Assembly (NCBI GenBank): GCA_964059195.1
Contig: CAXKWD010000003.1
Location: 198,920,174 to 198,984,173, forward strand
Direction: 5' to 3'
Length of the DNA stretch: 64,000 bases
Source of the DNA: Ectobius pallidus
Lineage: Eukaryota; Arthropoda; Insecta; Blattodea; Ectobiidae
In this document: positions 42,090 to 52,763 of the stretch, piece after piece
Layout of the letters: each line of letters begins with the position of its first letter
How positions within the stretch are numbered: position 1 is the first letter of the stretch
The notes under the pieces: generated by a model
What the model was told of the DNA's origin: nothing
Seen by the model: the letters and a program-made list of their open reading frames with translations, nothing else
Databases searched by the model: none
Position numbers and translations under genes: made by a program

Positions 42090-45000
42090 TTTTTTTTTTG
42101 TGCCCTCCCTTGCCCCCCGAGTACCAAGCAATGAAGCCAGAACCTCGGGTCAAACCAAATTTTGGTAACCATTTGTGCTGTTATGTTCCTGTAAGTGCCC
42201 TTGGTGCTTCATCCGGATGGGATGTTGGTGGTATTTGGGCTGTGTAACTGTGTTTAGTGATTGTTGCAGTTATCCTGCTTTTATGCTTGGAGTGTTTTAT
42301 GTCCTTTGTTTGTGATGTGCTAAGAGGTGTGAGCTGAGTGTTAATATGTGTGAGAGGATTTTTTACCAGCTCGGCATTTGCCGATGAGCAAGGGAAACCC
42401 CTCAAAAACCTTGCTCGAGCTGGGGTGATAGGTTACCCATTAGGGTGTCCCTCCACCAGTGCGGGTTTAGTTTTCTTGTTTTTCCAGGAGTGCTTGTTTG
42501 GCGAAAATTTTGAGAGCTGTGAAGGCGTGTTTACGAGTCCAGAACTGTAGGTCAGGAGCCCAGACTTCGTTTACGGCTCTAGCTGCTTCATGAAGGAGGA
42601 GTCTGGGTTCTATGTAGCGCGGACAGGTATATAGCATGTGATACATTGTATCTGGTTCGCTATCTTCGCAGGCGCAAAGGTCGTCTTCTGCAAGATTGAA
42701 CCTAATGAGGTTTGCAGCGAAGTTTCCGTGTCCACTTAAAATTTGAGTGACATAATGGTCAGGTTTGATCCATGGCATTTTTAGACGTGCGGAGACACTA
42801 GGGAAGAAGTCCCTCGTGATCTTCCCATTTGGGGATTCGGTCCATCTTTGTTGCCATATGTTAACAATTTCGTCGTGCAATAAGGTGTACAAATGACCTT
42901 TATCAATGGTGTCGTATTGTTCTATGTCCAGGTGGAGATTACCTATGTGAACAGGAAGCCGTCTGCGTATTCTAAATCTGTGTGAACGTTCTTGGAGGAG
43001 GAGGTCTACCGGGAGAACTCCTGAGATGACATGAAGTGCGTCATGGGAGATCGTGTTGTAAGCTTTAGTAGCGCGTAGAAGTGCTTGTCTTTGTGAGGTT
43101 TTGAGTTTCTGGATATGGTGGACATTGAGCCTGGGTGCCCAGGTGCTAGCGGCATAGGAGATTATTGGCGCGAATATGGAGGAGTATAGTGTATGGTAGT
43201 TGGTGAACGTGTAACCCCATTGCTGGCCAGAGAGTCTGGCCATGGCTTGGGTTAGGTTATTGGCAGTGTTGCAGATGTTCTGAACATGAGCTGTGATCTT
43301 GTTTCCTTCTTGGAGGGTGATGCCCAGATATCGGATTTCACGGACGTATTTTATGTTTGTGTTGTCGAGCCTCACTCTAGGCGGATGAGTGTTAAGTTTA
43401 CCTTTAAGTAGCATACTGTTTGTTTTAGTCCTTGAGATGGTTAATTTTGCTTTATCTGACCAAGTGTTCAGGATATCGAGTGCTCTGTTAGACTTCTCCT
43501 CGAGTATTGCTCTGGACTCGCCTTCTATAATCAGGGCAGCATCGTCAGCATAGGCAATCACTTCGGCATCGTCAGTTAAGTCTATTAGTCTTAGTCCCTC
43601 GTCAAATACCAGATTCCATAACTTGGGTCCCAGTACTGAGCCCTGGGGGCACCCTTTAGTTACGGCTTTCGTATGAGAATGAAGGCGGTCGCGTAGTGTA
43701 ATTTGTCTGGCTCGAAAGTAGTCACTTAAGACAGCGTAGATGTTTTCCGGACAATTTATGTGTCGCAGCCTCTCTAGGGCGTGTGGCCACCAGACATTGT
43801 CAAATGCACCTTCAATGTCAATGAAGATAGCTAATACATATTTTGCGTTAGAGGTGGCAAATTTTTGTTGAAGCAGTGAAACAGCGTCTTCAGTGCATTT
43901 ACCAGGTCGGAATCCAAACTGTCGGGGGGAGTATGCAGCCTCCAGGATTGCATCAATTTTGAATAAAAGCAGGTGCTCAAAGATTTTGCCCAGGACGGGG
44001 AGCAAACATATGGGTCGGTACGATTTCGCTAGCGTGGGGTCTTTAGTAGTGTGCTTTAAAATGATAATTAAAATTCCTGTTTTCCAGGCGTTCGGAAATA
44101 TGCCGAGTTGTAGGCAGGCGTTATAGAAGTCAAGGAGTTGAAAAAGAAGGGTAGGTCCCCCTTTCTTCACTAGTTCTGTGTTGATTTCATCAATGCCCGG
44201 TGCAGTTCTGTTTTTTGTACGGTCGATTGCGATTTGGATGTCAACTGTGTCGAATGGGTTGGCTGGTTGGTTGTTTTCAAAAGGTTGGGAGGCAGTTCTA
44301 CGTAGTCTTCTATGTGTTATGGTTTCGCCTGCGTGTGTGTCATCGGGGATCAGTGTGTCTGTAAATGTGGTGGCCACAGAGTCCCACGTGTCAGCAAATG
44401 TGCCATCTGGAGATTTCAGGCTGTTGATGATAGTGCGGGGATGAAGTTTATTTGTTTGTAGTTTATAGGCGAGACCCCATGAATTCAGGACACTTTGCTC
44501 AGACACAAAGTTTTGCCAACTATCTGTTTTTGCAAGATAAATTCCGCGTTTATATTCCCGTCTTGAATTTGAAAACTCGTTATAATATCTGTCTTTGTTT
44601 AAGGGATCGCGCGTTGTTGCTCTTTGGAACCTTCGCCTTTTTGCATTTGTTTCGCGCCGAAGTCGGTCTAAATTGTCATTCCACCAGGGGACAGATTTCT
44701 TTCCCGGTAGGGTCATTGGAACGCTTTTCCTCGCTGCATAGGTTAGCGCCTTGGTGACCTGTTGGACCCTGGCCTTTACTTCCCGCGCGGAGGTGAGTGG
44801 ATTCTGGAGAGGCTCAAGTTGAGCTTCCAGTTCCATTTGGTATTTGGGCCAGTCTGCAAGCTTGAAGTTAAAATGTCTAGTGGTCCTTAACGTCTTGACT
44901 ATTGTGTCTTCTATGATTATTTCGAGAACTTTGTGGGAGCTAGTTCCGATTTCGGGCTTAATGTCCCACTGGACGGGTCGTCTTAACATGTCCCGCGATA

Positions 45001-45223
45001 TGAGGGATATGTCTATAAATGAGGAACCATGTCGACTCTGGAATGTGGGCTCCTGGTTGTTCCCATTGAGAATGAACCATTCCATTTGGGCTATGAGTTC
45101 CTCCATTAAGGGACCGTTGTTGAGATGATGATCAGTGACTGGGGGACCCCAGAGGGGGGATTTGCCGTTTGCATCTATCCCAACCACAATATTGGGTTGA
45201 GTCCTTCTGATTTGTCTGAGTGT
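42090..45223 (-). mobile_element. R1-like LINE, 5' truncated, poly(A), 13-bp TSD
   Basis: AACTTGTCCGAAC occurs immediately on both sides (42077-42089 and 45224-45236). On the minus strand the element ends with an A-run of about ten (42090-42100) next to the left TSD. The right edge cuts into the endonuclease domain. The 3134 bp hold a single uninterrupted ORF and about 370 bp of 3' UTR. Poly(A), TSD and 5' truncation are the marks of target-primed reverse transcription. The insertion splits repeat O. Confidence 0.95.
42467..45187 (-). CDS. LINE ORF2: endonuclease remnant + reverse transcriptase (R1-like)
   Basis: The frame runs 906 codons from a GTG-coded valine (not a true start) and is open further upstream to the truncation edge near 45223. 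Residues 1-90 are the C-terminal half of an apurinic-type endonuclease: VGIDANGKSPLWG (2-14), SSFIDISL (55-62) and GTSSHK (81-86). The RT domain follows: SYRPICLLPVLGKIFEHL (389-406), FGFRPGKCTEDA (424-435), FIDIEGAFDNVWWP (455-468, catalytic D), KGCPQGSVLGPKLWN (511-525) and AYADDAAL (545-552, catalytic DD). Near the C-terminus is a zinc knuckle, CACEDSEPDTMYHMLYTC. The DIxGAFDNxWWP signature fits the R1 clade (TRAS/SART/Waldo-like). No stop or frameshift interrupts it, so the copy is young, but without its 5' end it cannot be autonomous. Confidence 0.92.
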   Translation of the reverse strand: MVGIDANGKSPLWGPPVTDHHLNNGPLMEELIAQMEWFILNGNNQEPTFQSRHGSSFIDISLISRDMLRRPVQWDIKPEIGTSSHKVLEIIIEDTIVKTLRTTRHFNFKLADWPKYQMELEAQLEPLQNPLTSAREVKARVQQVTKALTYAARKSVPMTLPGKKSVPWWNDNLDRLRRETNAKRRRFQRATTRDPLNKDRYYNEFSNSRREYKRGIYLAKTDSWQNFVSEQSVLNSWGLAYKLQTNKLHPRTIINSLKSPDGTFADTWDSVATTFTDTLIPDDTHAGETITHRRLRRTASQPFENNQPANPFDTVDIQIAIDRTKNRTAPGIDEINTELVKKGGPTLLFQLLDFYNACLQLGIFPNAWKTGILIIILKHTTKDPTLAKSYRPICLLPVLGKIFEHLLLFKIDAILEAAYSPRQFGFRPGKCTEDAVSLLQQKFATSNAKYVLAIFIDIEGAFDNVWWPHALERLRHINCPENIYAVLSDYFRARQITLRDRLHSHTKAVTKGCPQGSVLGPKLWNLVFDEGLRLIDLTDDAEVIAYADDAALIIEGESRAILEEKSNRALDILNTWSDKAKLTISRTKTNSMLLKGKLNTHPPRVRLDNTNIKYVREIRYLGITLQEGNKITAHVQNICNTANNLTQAMARLSGQQWGYTFTNYHTLYSSIFAPIISYAASTWAPRLNVHHIQKLKTSQRQALLRATKAYNTISHDALHVISGVLPVDLLLQERSHRFRIRRRLPVHIGNLHLDIEQYDTIDKGHLYTLLHDEIVNIWQQRWTESPNGKITRDFFPSVSARLKMPWIKPDHYVTQILSGHGNFAANLIRFNLAEDDLCACEDSEPDTMYHMLYTCPRYIEPRLLLHEAARAVNEVWAPDLQFWTRKHAFTALKIFAKQALLEKQEN

Positions 45224-45477
45224 AACTTGTCCGAACTATTGGGCCTAGAAATAACATAATAAAATTTGGTTCAAATATCTTCAAAATTACGGCCGCTAGC
45301 TTGTAAAGATGTATAGGCTACAGCCTATAAATATCACAATTTCTTTTTTTTTGAACGGGCGGTGGTTGCGTACTTAGGGAGGCATGAAACGTAAAGATAT
45401 GAAAGAATTTTTCGAAAGTCATGATATGGTATCGATTGCAATAGGTAGATGTTTCTTCGAAATCTACCTAAAATGGT

Positions 45478-45870
45478 GACACTTCATGGATAATCCACCC
45501 ATCATTCTGCATGACAACGCTAGGGCGCATACAGCAGAAGTTTTGTCTGAACTGTTAAGTCGCTGGGACTGGGAGGTGCTCTATCACCCTCCGTACTCTC
45601 CAGATTTAAGTCCCTGCGACTTTGATCTGATCCTGAAGATGAAGGAGCCACTTAGCGGGATTCGCTTTCATATGGTTGAAGATGTTTTACAGGCAACCGA
45701 CCGCTCTCTTCGCACCATCAACAGATTAGGCAGTGCCAATGGGATCCAAAGACTTCCGCATCGCTAGGAACGTGTTGTACGCAATGGTGGTGATTACATC
45801 AAAGGCCTATAAAACTTATAACCATGTACGTATGCTATGTATGGAGAAATAAAATAATTGCCTGAACTAA
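45478..45870 (+). pseudogene. Mariner transposase 3' half (right arm)
   Basis: The frame starts near MDNPPIILHDNARAHTAEVL (second catalytic D) and continues YHPPYSPDLSPCDFDLILKM (third D). There are exactly 34 residues between the two aspartates, the mariner D34D spacing. The tail TDRSLRTINRLGSANGIQ, RLPHR, then TAG where W is expected, then ERVVRNGGDYIKGL. An inverted partner of the tail is at 41320-41600. Confidence 0.88.
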
Positions 45871-45914
45871 AAAAAAAAAGAACTTCGCTGTTAACACTGT
45901 AGTTATGAATAAAA

Positions 45915-46532
45915 AAAAGAGTGCGTGGAACACCACGCGACAGAAGTAAAACTTTATTTTATTTTTTTATTTTTTCAATTTTTGATTATTGGATTTTTTC
46001 AATTTTGCATTATTGGACTTTTTAATATTGGATGTTTGGACTTTTTTAATTTTGGATTTTGGACTTTTTAATTTTGGATGTTTTTTTTCAAATTTTCGAT
46101 CTTTGAATTGTTTATTTTTTTATTTTTTAAATTTTTTATTTTTAGATTTTTAAATTTTTTATTATATTATTTATTAAATTTTGGATTTTTGGATGTTTTA
46201 ATTTTTAATTTTGTTTTCTTAAATTTTGGAAATTTGTATTTTTTAATTTTGGAACCTCCGGGTTCCATAAAATAGATAATATACCTTTAGATTACTTAGG
46301 AATTGCCTATTGCCATTGAGGAAGTAAGGTCTGAAAAATTTCCCTTGATTACTCCTAATCATTGAGTTGATTGTTTTCTGTGCAGTCCGCACCGAAACAA
46401 GTAAGTAATTTCGTTCGGTTTTGAGTGTGACTGATTTCGTGACGGTTTTAGTGTGACTGATTTCGTGATGGTTTTAGTGTGACTGATTTTCCCGATTTAC
46501 CCTCTACCGCCACTAAAGAAGTTTTACTTAAA
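45915..46532 (-). mobile_element. AT-rich element with terminal hairpin, copy 3
   Basis: Hairpin GCGTGGAACACCACGC (45923-45938), GACAGAAGTAAAACTT, a T-rich TTTTGGATTTTT body, TTGTTTTCTGTGCAGTCCGC, then three AGTGTGACTGATTT units (about 46425-46490) and the other end AAAGAAGTTTTACTT. It aligns in inverse with 7311-8040. Confidence 0.78.
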
Positions 46533-47030
46533 AAAACCTTGTATAAGTAACCAAACAAATACTGAAGAAATTAGCCTAAATAGAGCACAAATTTCACGCA
46601 ACATTGTTATTGGCTATGAATCAATCCAGCAATTGAATTTCAAAATGTAAAGCGCTCAAACCATGTAAACAAATGCTGAATTAAAGGCTTTTCGCCAAAT
46701 TCTAAATCATAATTAGAAAAATAGGTATCTCTATAAATTTAGGATACAAGCAGTAACGAAGCTATTAAGCTGAGTGATATCCAATGCCACGAATGCCCTC
46801 GTATTATGTTCATGACTGTTGATTTGTGTTGATTGATGAACTTAATTTCCGTTTGTGGTAACTTAATGCAAGTGTCTTAAATTGTTCCACCTTTAACCAC
46901 AATACAACTAAGTAGCAGATAGTGTCATCTGGATACACGGTGTCTAATTATTATGTTTTCTTATGAACGTATTTACAAACAACAAACAAGTCAAACTGAT
47001 AAAATTTTAAAATTAGCGACTAATTGTCGC
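46533..47030. other. Unassigned DNA
   Basis: No feature was recognised. Confidence 0.35.
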
Positions 47031-47040
47031 ATTAGTCCAT

Positions 47041-47096
47041 ATATATAAGTTATTTTTAAAACTTATTGCTTTTTAAAGTTTTAAAAATAACTTATA
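47041..47096. repeat. Perfect 21-bp-arm hairpin
   Basis: The arms ATATAAGTTATTTTTAAAACT and inverse flank a 13-14 nt loop. It is AT-only, so chance in such DNA is possible but unlikely at this length. Confidence 0.8.
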
Positions 47097-47099
47097 TAA

Positions 47100-47963
47100 A
47101 CATAAACATAGGTTTATTTCATCTTCATACAACAGGGACTTTGGTTACATTTCTGTTCTTCCAATCAGTCCCTTGATTACTAAACAAACATTCTATAACT
47201 CTTTCTACCTATTACTTAAAACAACACCCAAGTATGCTATATATTATTTCCTACTTCACTTGAATTTCTACTGCTACTATCTTCTATTTTATTCAACCAT
47301 TTGATTTAAGAACAATTAAAAATTTCCCCATTCTTTTCAATAAATCCCTATTTTTTGTTATGCAAAGCTTCTTATATGCTACCCCTTTATTAATTTTTAG
47401 TAATTTATCACCAATTAAATTTACCCTCCACCTCTCAATTTCATTACATTCTAAAATTATATGTTATGCATCCTCTTCCTCGTTACATAATGGGCATATT
47501 CCCCTAGGTACCGATCCTCTCAAGTTTTCCAGTCTCCACCAGGCCAAACTGGATCTTTCCTCCCGATTACATGAAAATAGATAAGCTTCCATACCCCATT
47601 CCGATTTCATCTCTGCATAACATTGTAGTGATTTAAAATTTCTCATTTCTGAAAACATTTCCTGCCTAGCAATATCATTACATCTATTTTTATTAATTTT
47701 CATATAATCTGTATATTCCATGAACCCATTCTATTCCATATCCAATTTAATCCTATCCAGTTTATATTCTCTTCTAAACTTTTCCACCAATTATTCACAA
47801 CCTTTGTACTTTGTAAAAATTTTAAACAATCTTTCTCAAAACTATCCTCTGGGTTTGACACAATATGATGAATAAATTTAATTTTGTAGAAGAAAAATCT
47901 ACCTATTGCAATGGATACCATGTCATGATTTTCGAAAAATTCTTTCATATCTTTACGTTTCAT
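47100..47963 (-). pseudogene. LINE C-terminal region with CCHC knuckle, decayed
   Basis: The minus-strand frames read KRKDMKEFFENHDMVSIAIG, then after a frame change CNDIARQEMFSEMRN, WWRLENLRGSVPRGICPLCN, EEEDA, stop, HIILECNEIERWR. The pattern C-P-L-C ... H ... C is the zinc knuckle found after RT in several insect LINE clades. At least one stop and one frameshift are present. It adjoins repeat O, which shares its first 20 residues. Confidence 0.65.
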
Positions 47964-48725
47964 GCTCCCCTATGTACAAAACCACCGCCCGTTCAAAAAA
48001 AAAAAAAAAAATTGTGATATTTATATATATATTTTTATATATCTTTACACGCTAGCGGCCGTAATTTTGAAGATATCTGAACCAAATTTTAATATGTTAT
48101 TTCTAGGCCCAATAGTTCGGACAAGTTCGTTAATGAGCAAAATTGGCCCAAGGGGGTGGTCGGGGGAGGGGGTTGAAATTTTTAAAAATGTATATCTCGG
48201 CCCCTATGAAGTATAGAGGGAAACTTTGTTGGAATAAATTAGAGTACTCCCTATGGAGTTCACAGTGACACCAACGATTCGGGGGTTCGAGTGAGGGTGG
48301 GGGTGGGGGTAGGGTTGGGGGATGAAAATTCGAAACATTTGAAACCACGTCTTGTGGGGTATCGTTGAAAAGCTCTTGATGAGTACTCTACAAATCAATA
48401 AATAGTTTCTTGATAGCTCTCATATGACGCGAGATTTTAATGTTTGAAAATAATAACACTTAAAAGAATTATTATAATATCATAATTTTGTCTTGTTTAG
48501 CGGCTTTGCTAATTTTATTCATTGCTGATCTTGCGCACGGCCTCCCAGAATATTATATCCTATTCTTGTTGTCAAAACAAATGATTGTAGGCTCTTCCTC
48601 TTTACTGCAGGTTTGCCATGCCAAGGCTAAAAAAGATGAGTGCTGCGCAGCGATAATAAATTAAACCAAAAGCACTTTGAAATCTACCTCAGCCTGTAGG
48701 CTTGCCTAAAGGGATTTTTTCCCCT
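47890..48725 (-). repeat. Repeat O, unbroken inverted copy
   Basis: It carries GGACAAGTTCGTTAATGAGC without the LINE, so it serves as the empty site for the insertion at 42090-45223. G-rich (GGGGGTGGGGGTGGGGGT-like) and A15 runs lie within. The boundary near 48725 abuts a family Y fragment. Confidence 0.8.
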
Positions 48726-49075
48726 GGTGACGCACTTTGATCGTGAAATGCACCTCGAATCTGGGTTTTTAGTTTTTTTAATTATCAATCATTATAATAA
48801 AATTGTTTAAACATGATTTTGGTAAGGTTCATAAATCTATGGTTCATTTAATCGTTTCATTTCGTCTCGCATAAGATTCTTCGTTTAATTATATTTCTGA
48901 CGTTAAACAATATAATTAAGAATAAAATTACGTAATTCCTGCAATTTCTTTAAAAACGATGTCAGTATTAATAAATATAATGTTTTAATTATTTTTATGT
49001 TAAATAAATGATTTAAACACAATATCTAGCAGTTGAATAAGTAATTGCGGGAGAAGCCGCAGGCACCTGCTAGTA
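48715..49075 (-). repeat. Family Y fragment, inverted
   Basis: The 5' signature appears inverted as TTGCGGGAGAAGCCGCAGGC near 49048. AAATGCACCTCGAATC near 48752 matches the AGGTGCATTTTCC block of other copies. Confidence 0.6.
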
Positions 49076-49087
49076 CAGTATATACCG

Positions 49088-51108
49088 GTATATGAAAACT
49101 AGCTTAAAAGGCCCGGCGTCACCCGGGTTTTGTATTTTGTAATTCAAAATTAACTTATGAAGGATTTTCGATTTTCAAATTCTAGGTCCTTATATGGGTG
49201 ATTCTTCAAATACGGGAAAATTTGTGTTCCGGAGTGATATTTCCCTTCAAATTCAACTTTTAAAAAAATTAAAATAAAAGTTTGTTTCTACTACTTCCAT
49301 ACTACAACTACCACTTTGAAATATCACTAACTTTAAATTCTGATATTCCAAAATCAAATTTAATCCAATGAAATGTCATCCACATGCCCTGTCCCATACC
49401 CCGGTTTTGTATATTCTAATGCATTTTTCCACAAAACAGAATGTTATTTCCTTTTCAATTTTTTCCTGCCAATCAGTATGAATGTGTGAAGAATATTAAC
49501 CCCTAAAAAATAAAATGAAATAAAATTGTCACCCTACCTAATGAACATAAAGAATGCCCCAAGGGTTTTTGGTCATCCACATGGCTGAAAAGAATGGAAT
49601 TTTTTATGCAGAAATGAGAAATTTGTATAACTGGCAACAGTGTTAGAAAGCCAACAGGGCAGCTTGTGGTTGAATTGTAAGGTTGAATTTTACTTGCTTA
49701 CAAACAGTTTGGGATTAACAAAGGACTTGGCATCATTTTCAAGGTAAGCGTTTTTATTCCCCGTCATTAACATGACTTCTAGAAAGTAGGCAGAAAGTGA
49801 ATATTAATTAATTTTGATTATGCACTATGATAAAGCTACCAAATCAAAGTACCTGACTGAAGTTGAGCCTATAGAGGTTTAGGAATGGCTTGCTGAGACC
49901 ACTTAAACTCCTTTTTTGTCATCCACATGCCTGATTTTTGTGTCATCCACATGCCTCATGAAGGGGTATGTGGATGACACTCAAGTCATGTAGATGATAA
50001 ATGTAGGGTACTATTGTGTTTGCGGTGTCGATGACCTGTACTTAAAATCTTAAAACTGATGAAATTAATTTCTGCTTGATCCCACCAAAACCATAAAAAC
50101 ACAGTCTAATTAAAATTGTACATTAATTCCGGAGTATGCACACAAATTTGCAAATTTGGTGCAAAATCAACTGAAGCACACTGAGAAAAATATGAAATCA
50201 CATAAAGAAAAGCCGATTGTTGCCAAAGTTAGTCATTAATGTGGCCTTCTGCCATCCACATGTACACGGATGTCATTCACATGGCTTTAAAAAAATTAAA
50301 AAATTTAAAAAAATAAAAATATAAACATTTAAGCTCTGCTGGTGTCATATTATAATCAAGTAACCCCTGAAGTATTTTAGTAATTTTTTTTAGATTTAAA
50401 AAAAAAAAGTGAAAAATTTGGATTTTACACACTCCAAATTTTCCCGTATTTGAAGAATCGACCATATACGTATTGAAAATTTGAAATGAAGAAGAACGAC
50501 TTATCACACTATTCCTGCAGAAAACGCTTGATATAGCTTTTTACGGCTCATAGAGAATGTAGAATTTTGTATCCCATCGTTTCTACACACCATGCCTGGT
50601 AGGGGTTAAAATAAGAAGAAAACGGAAATTCCGGTAACATGAAATTGTATTGTCTTTGCGGAATATTTTATTTCACATATACAACCGTTTCGGGGATGGA
50701 ATTAAAAAGTAATTCAATTTCACGTTCATACTTCTCTCCCCCAAAACCTGCGATATAATAATATACATTTCATCTTCAATATTTAATTACAGCAATGAAT
50801 TATATCAGTACCTTCTGTAATTTGTCAAACTCCCATTCAATTTGTTTCCAAACCTACCTGATACCAATGCCAACAATACACTGCTGTCATGTGAACAGTA
50901 ATTTGGATTGGATAATTCTGTGTAAAAAGGGATTAAGTATTCTCAAAAACATTTGATTTTTGGCATTTAAAATCAAATTTTTTCAAAATCCTTTCTTAGT
51001 GAGCACTTACATTATAAAACGAAGGTAATGTCAAAATTCCAAGTCTCTACCTGTTATAGTTTAGGCTCCACGTTGATTCTCTGTAATTAAGTCAGTCAGT
51101 CAGGACAT
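49088..51108 (+). repeat. Family F2 composite repeat, copy 2, split by a TIR element
   Basis: 49088-49194 and 50465-51108 join into one F2 repeat (GGCCCGGCGTCACCCGGG start, GCTTGATATAGCTTTTTACG, CAACCGTTTCGGGGATG, end in AGTCAGTCAG). It is followed at once by a family Y copy. Confidence 0.8.
49195..50464. mobile_element. TIR element with reiterated GTCATCCACATG motif
   Basis: The ends TGGGTGATTCTTCAAATACG and the inverse of TGGTCGATTCTTC share about 28 bp including GGGAAAATTTG. TATA flanks at 49191-49194 and 50465-50468. Copies of GTCATCCACATG or close variants occur near 49375, 49572, 49918, 49940, 49968 (inverted), 50252 and 50269. No coding sequence was recognised and the superfamily is unknown. 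The insertion interrupts an F2 repeat. Confidence 0.8.
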
Positions 51109-51109
51109 A

Positions 51110-51795
51110 TATACTAGCATGTTCCCGCGGCTTCGCCCGCAATAATTATTTCAAAAATTAAAAATTAAGAGCAGAATGTATTTGCATTATGTATTTTGTA
51201 ATTTGTATTTTGTAATGTAAATGGCTGAACTGTGCCCGAGCACGAGCGCTTGCTCATTCGGGTGGTCTTGTTTTGTTTTGTATAAATATTTTGTATAAAT
51301 ATAAATAAATAAATAAATAAAATAATAGTTAAATCAATATATTTATTAACACCTAAATCACGTGGACTACATACCACGATTAGATAGCGTAGCCTGGTAA
51401 AAGCGACCTCAGATTCGAGTTCCTTGGCCCAGAAAGCCCCTGTATAGTGAGTTTCGTCCAAATAAAACAATGTTTAACCATATTTAGGGCTTACAACATT
51501 CAAGCGATCGCGAAAGTTTTATTTCCAAGGTATGACAAAAATAGCCAAAGCCAACTGTAATTGATTTGACATTGAAATGTATAACTGAAAACTGATGCTT
51601 CGAAAAAGCAAAAAATGCACTTTTTTTGCCCGTTTTCCACTCATAACTCACGAACGAAAGCTAAAATTAAAATTCCGGCTTCAAGGTGCATTTTCCGACC
51701 CTTCAGCCCACCTATGTTTAAAATTTCAGATCTCTGCGTTCAGTAGATTTCATCGCGGAGAGACAGACAATTCCTTTTATTAATATAGATAACAT
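51110..51795 (+). repeat. Family Y repeat with a nested retroposed fragment
   Basis: Starts ACTAGCATGTTCCCGCGG then CTTCGCCCGC and ends AGACAGACAATTCC, TTTTATTAATATAG. Relative to 53339-53880 it holds an extra 51170-51322 ending in (AAAT)n, a retroposed LINE or SINE tail. A minus-strand peptide (LDETHYTGAFWAKELESEVA) is shared with the other copy but is probably not a protein. The family resembles non-autonomous Helitron-like repeats with GC-rich CTAGC...GCTTCG starts in other arthropods; assignment open. Confidence 0.65.
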
Positions 51796-52110
51796 GAATT
51801 ATATTGATACCTTCTCTAATTTGCCAAACTTCCATTTCATTTAATTCCAAACCCATCTGATACCACTGCCAACAATATGTTCTGTGATTTTGTTTTGATA
51901 ATTCTGTGTAAAATGGGATTAAGTATACTCAAAAACATTTGATTTCTGGCATTTAAAATCGAAATTTTGCAAAATCCTTTCTTAGTGAGCACCTACATTA
52001 TGAAACGAAGGTACTGTCAAAATTCCAAGTCTCTACCTGTTATAGTTTAGGCTCTACGTTGATTCCTGTCAGTCAGTCAGTCATTCATTCAGTCAGTCAG
52101 GACAAAGCCT

Positions 52111-52153
<43 letters not shown>
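51796..52153 (+). repeat. F2 3' portion ending in (TCAG)n and (TA)n
   Basis: Matches the last 300 bp of the F2 copies (AAACGAAGGTACTGTCAAAA, TAGGCTCTACGTTGATTC). It follows family Y directly, giving a Y-F2 chimera, then GACAAAGCCTCTTATATA and about 20 TA units (52113-52153). Confidence 0.75.
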
Positions 52154-52157
<4 letters not shown>

Positions 52158-52159
52158 GT

Positions 52160-52760
52160 AAAATAGCGCACAATGTGCAAGCATATATATGTTAGTCCTC
52201 ACTGCAGAATTGGGTCAGAGAGACTCGCGATTAGTATATATAGTGATGCATTTCTCCACTGTACCCAATGTCTTGTTCTCTTGCTGTTGCCTGTGTTCTG
52301 GTCCACTTCTGCAGCACATGGAATCCATATGCTACCACACAGTCCTGCCAGCTTCTTTGCATTTCTACGTACTATAAAAATAACTTTCTGATTCTATCCC
52401 TTGAAAATGTAATGGACATTAATCGAGCTCCCAACTGTTACTGATCTAATCGTACAAAGCCAGTAAACCAGTAGAGTAGGTCACAGGCGGAATTACGGTT
52501 ATGATTCTCCTTTCTGAACAAAGATGATTGAAATAATTTAACATTAAAGAACAGTTGGCAATCCGCATGGTAAGCTCACAATCACTGGCTCTCACTCAAA
52601 GAGTAACCTAAGTTTAACATGCACATCCCATAATTAATAATAAATGGTAGCCTTGTTAACAGAAACCGCGCGTTGCAGCCCCTCCCGTGAAGTATTAGGA
52701 GCACGTCCATAAAGTTAAGTTCCCCTGGGGCAGTTTACAGAAACAAAACACAATTTCATG
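52160..52760. other. Unassigned DNA
   Basis: Overlapping 62-72 codon ORFs (52173-52391) have no recognisable motif. No repeat match inside the window. Confidence 0.4.
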
Positions 52761-52763
52761 GAC

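Larger units (their letters stand above)
41612..45475. repeat. Repeat O, split by an R1-like LINE
   Basis: 41612-42089 plus 45224-45475 correspond to the continuous inverted copy at 47890-48725. They share CCTTTAGGTAAGCCTACAGG, AACTTGTCCGAAC, ACGGCCGCTAGC-like and ATGAAACGTAAAGATATGAA blocks. The last block begins a peptide (KRKDMKEFFESHDMVSIAIG) also seen at 47700-47963. Confidence 0.8.

Noticed and set aside
42181..42550. Small ORFs on both strands at the 3' end of the LINE
   Set aside because: They fall in the LINE 3' UTR or antisense to its ORF.
43893..45128. Plus-strand ORFs of 77-101 codons
   Set aside because: Antisense shadows of the R1-like LINE ORF2.
51165..51470. 101-codon minus-strand ORF sharing a peptide with 53378-53581
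   Set aside because: Similarity reflects two copies of the same non-coding repeat; the upstream parts diverge and contain a microsatellite tail.
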